Source: Psococerastis gibbosa
Taxonomy: Eukaryota > Arthropoda > Insecta > Psocodea > Psocidae
Direction of reading: 5' to 3'
Assembly (NCBI GenBank): GCA_963971405.1
Contig: OZ020485.1
Span: 6,572,001 to 6,636,000 of the forward strand
Length of the DNA stretch: 64,000 nt
The position numbers were made by a program, and so were the translations under genes. The stretch's first letter is position 1, and the number at the start of each line of letters is the position of its first letter. Below the pieces are notes generated by a model, which saw nothing but the letters and a program-made list of their open reading frames with translations, ran no database searches and had not been told where the DNA came from. Shown piece by piece: positions 44,644 to 55,700 of this stretch.

Positions 44644-44784
44644 ATCCGGTTGTTTGACAAACTACCCCGGGAGATTAGGACACTGGATGAGGTAAAGGTT
44701 TTTTCTGGGGCCGCCCGTCGGCTACTGTTGGAACAAGTTCCCTACTCGGTTAGGGAATTTTTGACGAACCCGATAATACGGTAA
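44644..44784 (+). pseudogene. Non-LTR reverse transcriptase C-terminal tail
   Basis: A 46-codon frame reads IRLFDKLPREIRTLDEVKVF, then RRLLLEQVPYSVREFL and a stop. The motif F-(D/N)-K-L-P-x-E-I with a terminal YS-x-x-EF is the tail of Jockey/CR1-type reverse transcriptases. Upstream domains are not recognisable. Confidence 0.75.
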
Positions 44785-45557
44785 TTGTGTTCTTTATTTA
44801 TTTACTATTATTTTGTTTTAGACGACAGAAATTGATGACGACGCCCAGAAGCTAGCCCTAGCTAGCTTGAAAATGGCATGAATAGGCCTATAACTGATAT
44901 AAACTGAAAGACAGAAACTGAATGTATACTGACACGATTTACTGTGAATCATACAGTACACAATAAGGAAGCAGTATAAACTATTATCGCTTCCCTTTCA
45001 CTTTTTGTTAAGACAAGTTTGAACACAATTTGTTTCAAGTAAACGATGTATTGTTTCCATTAGCCAATTATTTTCCTGTGCAGGCTATTAACATACATCA
45101 AACAAGGCATTTTGTTTCAATTAGGCGATTATTTCAATAAACCGTGGTTCTAATAAGCGGAGTCTATTGACTTACATGACTTGACTTAGGTTGGCGCGTC
45201 CAGCTCGAGGGACTTTTGGCCGCTGCCACTACACCGCGCCACCTCGGACGATCTTCCGCCGCTCGCTTCCAATCTCGGGTGCCGGTGGTCGCGTGCACAT
45301 CTTCGAGCACTTGGTCTCTCCATCTTAGTCTTGGCCTTTATACCGGGATGCCTACGGTGGTTGAAAGTGTCTTCGAAAACTAGCTAGCGGAGTCTATATA
45401 GCGTGGATAGGTCACGTAAAAAAGTTTTTCTAGGCATATATCAACTACCTATACTTTCCGCTAAGTATTTGGAATGTGAACAACCTGCTCTGTTTATAAA
45501 CTAGTAACATTATATTTTTCGGAACTCATTTTTCCAAATTATTAGTATTTTTACAAA

Positions 45558-48500
45558 ATGAGTTGTCAGGACTGGCATGCATTAGTGAAGTATGTACCCT
45601 AATACTTTTTAACACTTTATCGTAATATGCTGTACTCAGTATATTGTCAAATATTTTGATATCTGACTGTACATGCGGGTGTACATAGGTCTAGGCCTAA
45701 GTTGCAAGAGTTAGTATTGTACCTTTCATGACAACAGGGGTTTTTCTAGCAAATTGGCAGATCACTTAAGCGAAGCACGCTATAGGTAATGATTGTTAGA
45801 AGCCATCGAGTTATACGGTGCAATATACCGTATGGAATATATTACGATTCCCGGGGCCAAGAGGAGTTGCCCATATTCAATTTTCTGTTCAAACTTCAAT
45901 TTCTCATGAAATATGGAACGCAGAAAAATGAAAAAATGCTGAATCGCAAGAAGAATTTGTCTCCTAATTTTGATAGATAGTATGTGTGTGGCCTTAACTA
46001 ACCCCACTTCGCCACAGATGATGAACTCCTTTAACTTGAGCTCCTGAGTGACCGTTATTTCTTTATCAAGTTCACTAACTATAGCCGATCGGTATTGATG
46101 ATTGCAACATACTATATATCAAAATTAGGACAAAGAATTCTTCTTGCGACGTAGAATTTTTTCATTGTTCTACGTTCGATATTTCATGAGAAATTGAAGT
46201 TTGCACAGAAATGGAATATAGGCGACTCCGCGGTTTTTTCCCTTAATACGGTGTACGGTAAAAGCGTAATATACTATAGAATAATAACAAGATTTTATTA
46301 TAGTAATTTTTTATGTTAATTTTTCAGGTTGCCTCAAAATGAGTGCGGTACAAGTTGCCAAAAAGAGGTAAGCGCTGCACCCGGTAGGCCATAGCCTATA
46401 TTGTATGAAAATATATCTTACTGGTATGTAAGCTATACAGTAGGTACTCTGAGTTGGCCAAGTGACGCAATACATCAATACGGTACAAGATTAAAATGCC
46501 TTTGCATGAAGTATGCATAGGTATAATATTATGGATGCTTGAATAGATATAATAATAGGCCTAATTAAGTGCCAATTTTTGTAGATGTAATCAATGAACC
46601 AGATTCAAGCCCTATATATTTTCCGGGTTAATAAAATACAGTCGTCCTATCGTATATATATTACATGCAGTATGCACGTACCGGTATGTACGTGTAGCCG
46701 ATTTCAAATGAGGAATATGTATAAATGGGACTTTCGTAAAAGATATATTATTCTCAGTTTTCACATTAAGTGCTCTTGATAACCTATATGTTTAGATTGG
46801 GATAGGGCATACATAGGCTATATCATATATTATATACTGTAGCCTATCTCTGCTCGTTGTGGTGCAAGACTTTTTTTATCATTTTCATATATACTATACG
46901 ACAAACATGAAAATGCTTAAGGTTATTGTCAAGTACTCAAAACTCATGACTCACAGTTGAAATTCGTCAAGGTTTGGGGGACTCGGTCACGGAAATAACG
47001 GACATTATGGCGATGGCCCTTGAACTATAGGGGTATCATCGGTCCTGCAACAATGCCTTGCAAGGGAGTTGGACGATGTAGTCACGATTTAGGAGTATAA
47101 CTAAGTTTGTGCTGTAGGCAAGGATACAGGGGGGGGGGGGGTAGCTGCCCACAAAAATTTGGTAAAATCTAGTGTTAATTAATTTATTACCCTCTGATTT
47201 AATCGATCCTACATATTTTTTCCTATTTTGAGCCACACCTACCCCCCCCCCCCTCCCAATGGGCTGGATCCGTCCCTATGGCTGTAGGCCTACCTCGGCC
47301 TGCTATTGGCTTAGCCAAGTGGCCGTGGTAAAATATAAAAATAAAATATTGGCAAGTAAAAAATTACACATAGGTCACATATAGGCCTAAATTATGATTG
47401 TAAATAACTTACCTTTAAATCAATGTATTCATTATTTCGGCTCTACTTAAGTTACGGTGCATAATAAATGCGTATCCAATTTTCAGACCTACTACAAAAT
47501 TCTGGATCCTTCTGAGCCAACCTGCCCATCAAGAGAAAATAAATTGTCACATGATATTAGATGCAATGAACCAGAGCTAATGAATATAAGAGTAATCAAG
47601 TGTCCCCCAAAGGTAATGCTGCCGACCGCGATTCACAGCGAGAAGGCATCAGTAGGCCTACAGATCCAATCGTATCCGAAAGTTAACTGGTCCATAGAAA
47701 TTGCAGCCCATATAATTAATTATATGACAGCCCAGAATTATGCAGGAAACCCATCAAAGGCCTATATGATACGATTAAAGCATCATAGATGTATTGCATA
47801 TAGGCCATCATGTATAGGTCTATATAATTGAAGATATATTGGTATAGCGTATAGTTATACCTTATTTTAATTTGAATATTAGACCTATATAATGGCTATA
47901 TACATGGGTATCAGTTTTTTGGACGAGTTGTTCTTGTGCATCTGTAGACCTATATAGGTAAGCAAAGCGTTCGCGACATTGAATTGCATGAATGCGGTAT
48001 CATCAGTTCATGAGACATATATCAGTTGACTTATACGGTACGCTTATATGTTATAACTTCATGAGTAGATGAAGAAGAACGCAAAGATCCACAGTAAAAT
48101 ACTTTAATAGTGACCGGTTTCGGATAAAATCCATCATCAGACTTTATCCGAAACCGGTCACTATTAAAGTATTTTACTGTGAATCATTGCGTTCTTCTTC
48201 CTCTACTCACGAAGTTCCACGAAGTCACCAAGGAAACTCTCACAAGGATGTTATAACTTGTCTTTTGATTCTATTAATGCAGTCAGGACATGTATAGAGT
48301 AGTGGAACTCTCACCCGAAAGGTTGTTGGTTCGAGTCCCACACTTGCAATATTTTCTTGCCATGCTTTGGAGGACATGTAAAGCAGGCGGTCCCGGGCTT
48401 TCCTAGTTGAGTGTAAGAGAGGGCTTATAGCCCTAACTCCGCTGGGTTGGCCTAGTAATAGAACAAAAAAAGCCGATATTTATTTATTTAAAGTAGTCAG

Positions 48501-48793
48501 TGTTCAATTTTTAGGCTGAGCCACCGATTGGACTTATCACGAAAAACCAGGAGGTCGAACTCGTGGGATCAAAACTTATTAAAACCTGCAGATGTGGAAC
48601 TAGAAATGGTTTGGATACTGAATGCCCTCGATCCTCTTGCCGCTCAAACCCAGGCTGCTCAATGAAACCGTTCCCTCGGTGCTGGCCTCAGTACAGAGCA
48701 CAGGGCAAACCAGAGATCAAAGAAATAAAAGCCCATGTGCAGCTGTGCTACACTGTGCCCCACGATCATGAACATTGTCCATATTTTCAATAA
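45558..48793 (+). CDS. Candidate four-exon cysteine-rich protein
   Basis: Proposed exons are 45558-45589, 46328-46367, 47487-47612 and 48515-48793. All introns are GT-AG and phases agree, giving 477 nt or 158 residues. Exon 2 is tightly bounded by TTTTCAG and GTAAGC; exon 3 (TYYKILDPSEPTCPSREN to VIKCPPK) by TTTTCAG and GTAATG; exon 4 (KTCRCGTRNGLDTECPRSSC, later HDHEHCPYFQ) by TTTTTAG and a TAA stop. There are many Cys, several in CRC, C-x5-C and C-x4-C spacings, and no signal peptide in the modelled start. The first exon is the weakest; the THAP-like exon has the same splice phase. AATAAA at 49324 could be the polyadenylation signal. I do not recognise the family. Confidence 0.5.
47119..47280. 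mobile_element. GGATCC-ended repeat with 8-bp duplication
   Basis: It runs from CAAGGATACAGGGG to CTGGATCCGTCCCTATG and is flanked by GCTGTAGG at 47111-47118 and 47281-47288. The duplication length points to hAT-type mobilisation. It lies in an intron of the candidate cysteine-rich gene. Confidence 0.75.
48055..48214. repeat. Penelope-type palindrome
   Basis: Inner arms of 38 bp (48091-48128 and 48143-48180) are perfect reverse complements, and imperfect pairing extends to about 48055 and 48214. It contains ACCGGTTTCGG, typical of Penelope-like terminal repeats. Confidence 0.85.
48111..48145 (-). ncRNA. Hammerhead ribozyme-like core
   Basis: On the minus strand CTGATGA (48140-48134) is followed by GGAT-TTT-ATCC as a possible stem II, then GAAA (48121-48118) and the self-complementary CCGG, then GUC before ACT. 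This is the order of a type I hammerhead with a minimal stem III, as reported in Penelope-like elements. Stem I pairing is only partial, so activity is uncertain. Confidence 0.5.
48285..48491 (+). mobile_element. tRNA-derived SINE, copy 2
   Basis: A box TAGAGTAGTGG, B box GGTTCGAGTCC, body CAGGCGGTCCCGGGCTTTCC and tail TATTTATTTATT. AGTCAG occurs at both sides (48281-48286 and 48495-48500) as a short possible target duplication. It lies in the intron before the last exon of the cysteine-rich candidate. Confidence 0.88.
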
Positions 48794-48833
48794 TGCCGTT
48801 GCCGTATAGGCCTATACTTTCAGAAATACAGCA

Positions 48834-49700
48834 GTGGCTTGGCCTACTGGACTGCTGATGCAAGAACTCGCAAAATTAATTCTACGATTCACTGAAGATT
48901 ACTACTGTATATACCATAATATACAATTCACAGTACAGTACAGCAGCTATGTAAGTATGCCTGCCTTCCAAGCCAAACCAGCTAAAGTTATAATACCTAT
49001 AGCAACGGTACTGCCTTTCAACAATTCTTAATTATACCGGGCGCAAAAGGCCCGCCCGATCCCAAATGACTCCGGCAGCTATAGAAATGCTTAATTATTA
49101 TGGCGAGGGCCGAGGGCAGGCGGCTTGGAGATGGCAGGAGATTTGATTCATGAACAATTTATAAAGAAATGGAATATAACATATGTATGGGCCTTGGCTC
49201 ATGGTTGAGTTTATACAGCCTATGGATTATGACTTGTATTTTGTATTAAAAAAACTTGCCTTAGCAAAAGAATTAGAAACATTTGAATGTGACGGATATC
49301 ATTCTTTATTGAAGAGGATTGGAAATAAATTTAAAATTCTAATACTAGTATTAAAAAGAATCGTGAAATCGGGTCCCTTTTAAAAATGCGCCAATTTTTT
49401 CTAATTCCACGAAAATATTTCAAATCCGTCAAACAACTTTACAAAACATTTTTTTCTTGCTACTGATACAATTTTCTTTTTTGATAAAATAATAGTAAAA
49501 TATAAATTTAAGTAATATTAATTATATTCCAAATACGAGTAAATCAAAAAATATTTAAATGTAAAAGTTGATATTTGAACACCGTTGTAAATAATAATGG
49601 CCGCCACTAAAAGAACAATACATTGCTTCGCGTCGAAATTTAAGGCAATGTTAACCTAATTAATTGTATTTTTGTCTTCCTTGTGTCCAACATTATACGT
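48834..49700. other. No gene seen; likely 5' region of ABHD17
   Basis: AT-rich. The frames at 48834-49031 and 49183-49383 lack motifs. Promoter elements are not recognisable. A possible acceptor (TTAGTTGCACAG, ending 49733) just before the ABHD17 start suggests a 5' UTR intron somewhere here. Confidence 0.4.
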
Positions 49701-49738
49701 CCCTCTTGCTCCATTTGTTAATTAGTTGCACAGACAAT

Positions 49739-52700
49739 ATGAACGGATTAACGCTTAGTGAATTGTGCTGCTTGTTTTGTTGTCCGCCGTGCCCATCAAA
49801 AATTGCGGCCAAACTCGCCTTCTTACCACCCGAGCCTACCTACTCATTTCAAATGGGCGAAGTAGGTTCGAAATACATGCTGTGCTTCACGGAAAACGCA
49901 GAATGGCAGTACTCGGACCGGGATAAAGAGAATTTGGAAGGTTTTTACACAAGGACTGCAAGGGGCAACACGATAGCTTGTTTGTTTGTGAGGTGTAGTC
50001 CAAATGCTCGTTTCACTATTCTCTTTTCTCATGGAAATGCTGTTGATCTTGGACAAATGAGTAGTTTTTACCTTGGACTCGGGTCCAGAATTAATTGCAA
50101 TATATTTAGTTTTGATTACTCGGGCTACGGTGTGAGCACAGGCAAGCCCTCAGAGAAGAACTTATACGCCGATATTGACGCTGCCTGGCAAGCATTAAGG
50201 ACGGGCTACGGCATTAGCCCCGAAAATATTATTTTGTATGGACAAAGTATAGGCACAGTTCCAACCATTGATCTCGCCAGTCGCTATGAAGTAGGAGCAG
50301 TGGTATTGCACTCACCTTTAATGTCTGGAATGCGCGTCGCTTTTCCAAAGACAAAGCGAACATGGTTTTTTGATGCCTTTCCCAGGTAAGCTGTCCATTT
50401 ATAAATTTATAAACTGTGTTTTTATTTACATCGGCTTCGGAGTTAAGACGCTCAGACGTGCTTCAGGAGACAGTGCTTGAAGGTACCTATCTAGTTGACA
50501 CCATTTATTAGTAATTTACTGCAAATTGTTGGCATTATTTAATATTGCATGGCTCGATTGCACAAAAATTAATCTAACCTATTTTGAACGAGAGTTGGCC
50601 ATTCCATTGAGAAATTCATACTTTCGTATAGGCTAATGAAGAAGTGTATTTAAATTACTTTTTCTTAAATATTGTACGGTAAGATCTAGATAATCTTTCA
50701 TGCAGTCGCAACTTTGGAATACAGCATTTAGGCCCGGTACACACGGACGATTCTCCCAGTCGCGATTTACCGACGTCTTTTAAAGTGTGGGGATTGGGCT
50801 CGATGAATAAATAAATAAATAAGGACTTTTTTGTTGTTGTTCAATTACTAATTCAACCTAGCGGAGTTAGGGCTATAAAGCCCTCTCTTACACTCAACTA
50901 GGACGGCCCGACCGCCTGCTTTACATGCCCTCTGAAGCATGGCCAGAAAATGTAAGAAGTGTAGGACTCGAACCAACAACTTTTCGGGTGAAAGTCAGAG
51001 GCCGTACCACTACTCTACATGTCTTGACTGGTCGGTGCAAAACCGCAAAGTCTAATTCAGAAGATTTCTATGGTCTGGCCGGGTGTCTATGGGATACCCG
51101 TGCACTTTTGTGTCGGCGGTCGGCCGAAATGTCGAGAGCTCGACTCGACTCGACTTCTGCTAGCCGTACTTCTATAATGGACAAGCCTTCGCCTAATCAC
51201 TTCTGGGAGAATCGTCTGTGTGTACCAGGCCTTAGTGTGGAAATGACTCATTGGATGATATCACTACAATTATATAGCTAGTGACTTATCTGTCTATGCA
51301 TTCAAAGCAAAACCAACACATTTGAATCAGCTGTGTATAAATAAACATTGAGCACGAAAGAATAGAATAGATACTTTATTTTCTTCTTGAGCCAGAATAG
51401 GCCGATGCTTTTGCATATCGTGTAAAACAGCAAATGGCAATGGTTTGACATAGAGTATCCCTGCTTAATCCCAGAAACGCCGTTCTGCCATGGCAGGTAA
51501 AAAAGGGCAGACATTAAGTTTAAGGATGTTTTTTAAACCCGAAATCGCCGTGTTAAATTCAAGCTTAACGCATCGATTTTTATTATATTCATAATCTTAA
51601 TTATTTCCCCCTGTTACAATTTGCTTTGTGTCATATTTTTGCTTAGCTATAGGCCTCGTATCCATAACAACGCAAACTGGTAGATTTTGATGGTAACTAT
51701 CAGTGCTCAGTGAATGCTGCTCAAATTGCATTCGACATGATATTTCCAGCAAGTAGTGTGTTTCCTGAGTGATAAATCTGGGTGGATCGGATTAAGCAAT
51801 GTAGGGGCTTATGTAACGGAGCTGTAGACAAACAATATGATGTTCTTTAAAAAATTACAGGATGCACTCTGAGAATAAAGGGGTTAAACAGATTGGATTG
51901 GAAACGAATGGTGATGACAAGGCGGGGCGGGCGCGGGGGTAAGGGGAGAGAGGCTCCGGAAATAACCATCATTTACACATGATTGACGGCTTCAGCATCA
52001 TTTCATATTTCACAAACCTCGTTCATTCCCATTCCCAAACCAAAGTTCACACACCTCCTGCCACTACAATGAATTATTTGGGTGTAGTGCTTTATTTTAA
52101 AATCAACCTCAACTTTTCCTGCCACTCTGTGGCTCTAACTAAATCACACTCGACGTGTCAAGTTTGAGCCCTAATTAATTTAGTCTTCCTTCCACTTCTT
52201 CGTTTAAATGTGCCTTCAGTAATATGCGCTATTCGGGAGGTTTTTTATTGAAGGTTTAGTCAGCCGAAATTAAATTAATTTTTTTATTTAAGCAATATAC
52301 CTAGGTACTGTGTGTAGCTATAAGTTTTTAATGATTGATAGTTCTAATAAATATAAGAATTAAAGCCAGCGATTTATCAACATTGAATTTGTGTAGAACT
52401 GGCTTGTTTTTTGTTTACAACAATTTAAGCCAGATAGGTTGTTTGTATCTTAGTAGGAGTGGTCCTATAAAGAGCTTAATTCGAAGCCACCCCACAATGC
52501 CAGGGTAATGAAGCCACAAAAGTGACAAATTAGCGTTAACCCTTTGAAGGGCAGAAGATTTTTTTTTCTAATTTTGTATTATTATGCTGCACAGTTAGAC
52601 TACTCGTGGTGTGGCATTGAAAACTTCTCAAACTAATTAATTTCTATCTTTTAGGCGGGGTTTCCACATACGTCAATCGTCAATGAGAAATATGGTTTTG

Positions 52701-55700
52701 ACGTGGTAGCAGACATTTTTAGTATGTTTTTAATGTCTGCTAAAACGTCAATTTCATATTTCTCATTGACCATTAACGTATGTGGAAACCCCGCCTTACC
52801 GTTAGGCCAGAACATGAAACCACTGCCCCCTGTTACCATGGCACCATGTTATCTAAACTCGAAACAAGCGCTGTCGCGCGTTGAAACCAGTGCCCCTTTG
52901 AGGTTGGGCGACTTCCATTTGTGGTTTCACCACACAAGCACTACCCTTCAAAGGTTTACGTTTTCTGCTTTCCAATTTATACGTAGTATAAGGAAAGCTT
53001 TGTGATGGTCGAAATTTTCGATTCCGAGATTTCAACGGATTTACACGTTTTAAGGTCCCAGGAACCCAAAAAAGTGGTTTTTACGAAATGTCTGTCTGTC
53101 GCTCTGTTTGTCTATCTGTCTGTCTGTTTGTTTATCGATATCCGGGCAAACGACTCAGTCGATTTTGATGAAATTTGGCATGTAGGTTTACAAAAATCAT
53201 GCCTCGGGACCTTTTTTTATATTTTGGGCTAACTCAATTTGGGGGTGTTTTATTCTCAAAAAACTCCAAAAAAACGTCTAAAAAATTGCTTTCTCATAAA
53301 CGGCTCGAACGATTTCTTTTAAATTCACATATATTGTAGTCGTTATTAATGTTAACAAAATGCGGTGGGTCGCTTGCCCTTTGATAGTTTGCTTCTGGGG
53401 GTAAAAAAATAAAAATAACTCAATTTTCATAAAAAATAATTTTTCTGCGGAACCTTTCTATTGATGATTTCTACCTTCAGGTATGTTTTAGGTGTTCAAT
53501 AGGATAACAAAACGGGCAGGTTGCGTTCCCAAAAAAATATTTGCTTCTGTGCAAAAAATTTTTTTTTGAGAACCCCCCTCGAGGGTTCTGAAATTTAACC
53601 ATAGGGAAATTATTTCCTATGAAATTACGCATGTCAATATCTACTAATTTATAAATTGGAAAGCATGTTCGAGTAAACTCGGACCGGTTCTTAAACTTGT
53701 GAAAGATTATTCGCATACAAACCATTCAATGAATGTATCCGAATAATCTCTTCAGCCGCCTCTGTAGGTAATACCTGTGGGCTTTGTACGACAGGTGACC
53801 GATCGCATGAAGTGTAGAGATTCGCACAAGTAAGAACAAGCTACCACTATGTCACCAAAGTCCTTTGTATAATGGTGTTCTTTTAACCTGCTTCATGCAA
53901 TAGTATTCTGCATTGAGGTGAAACTGTACTATGCGTCCGACGATGAAGCCAAGCGCAGTTTTATTGGCATGTGTTCTATACTGGGACCACGTAGTGCATA
54001 TATCCATTGTCGTTGGTTTGGAATGAATGAGGCTCGGTCGCTGGCCTCTTGTGATTAATCACTCACTCGGCTGATTACTCTGCACCCGCTTCATGTTCAT
54101 TGAAATGTGTCCTGTCACACCCTCGACATGAGACCCCATTTTGCCAATTTCACCATTCTTCTTCTATACCTCCTGGCAACAAAGAATTACATCTTTCCCG
54201 TCCTATTCTGTTTTCGGTATCGCTCTTCATTCCCACAAATGTAGACCGCGATCTGTCGATCGTATTCTTATTTTTTTGACCATACTTGTCTAATGGGTTC
54301 CTTCAAGAATGATCATTGCTATTGTAACGTTGGCAAGTGTAATATAGAAAATTACCGTGTTGTCTTCTTCATGGGTAGGAAGTAGCAGGTTCTTAGAGAT
54401 ACACACATGCAATATGTACTAGCTGTAGAATTGATTTTGCGCTTTTATGGCTTGCGTAAAGGCTGAATCACTGAACAGAATGAGAAGCCGACGATGTGGA
54501 CACGTGTCCAAAAGCAGAACGGGGTTCATATCACAGCTGCCTTCAAACATTGAGCTCTATGCAGCATGAGCACATTTGTTCTAAATGAAATGCAATGTAG
54601 ATTATAGGACTTACCTAAGTATCAGTTACACGGAACTTACAATTAGAATTGCTATTGTAACTGCAATCAATGATATATTTCGAAGGATTGAGTACTTTGA
54701 GTGGCTTTTACCGAGAACTATTGCAGTTACCTTAGATGCTGTTTAAAAAAATCTACATGTGTCAGTTGGTAGATTACAATGGGCATGCTCATACGTGTAC
54801 AGTACGACCAGCAGCCCGATCATGGCGATTTGGGATTAAAGTAACACCGGGGTTTATTCAATTGTTTTAAACAAATGAGTGCAAAATGCGCGGGAAATTC
54901 AACTTGATTAATTAATGTTTTTTGGTGAGTTTTAAATTTTATCTCCCTTAGATGTACTGTAAGGTAGACGTTAATTAAAATTGTTACTAGGCTATATTTC
55001 AAAATTCTACCTGTGCATTTTAATGTTATTAGTATTTCCTTCCATTTTTGAACAATGGATTCTCTTGTATTCTAATAATTTATTAATTTGAATTTCCGCG
55101 CATATTTTAACACCGTCATGTGTCACCTTACTACTGCGGTATTAAAAAATAAAACCCGGTATTATAATAATCCCAAATCGCCATGATCGGGCTGCAGGAA
55201 TTGAAAACAACGAAGCACCGTGTTTCTTCGATGCTATAAATGTGTGTTTAATTTGTGTAAGCAAATTCTGGAATAAATAAACTGTTCTATGAACTTCAAT
55301 TAATGGTCCGACAGTATGCAAGTCTCTACACATTAGGCTGTTGTCGACTGGCGTACTTCAACTCGTACTGTCCATCTACTAAATGGCAGATTTGTTTCTT
55401 TTTTTGTTTAAATAATCATAGTAGTACGTCATAGGGAACTTCTTTACAAGAGATTTGTATTATTTCAGAAATGAAATTAATGCTACCTTTTGGGATTTAG
55501 GAAAATATGATTGTAGCTTGGGATTTTGTTAATATGCGGGCCTACTATACCGTTTAGTATTAACTTCTTCTTGGGGGTTAAAAAGGTAAACAAACTATTT
55601 TGAATAGCACTTTCTTAAATTATCTTGTTTACATTTTTAATCACAGTTAAGATTAAAAATAAAAACACCATAGTAGGTAGACCCACTGGGCAAAGCTGAT

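Noticed and set aside
48301-48350. A functional tRNA gene at the B box
   Set aside because: The sequence recurs at three places with a SINE body and tail and no cloverleaf.
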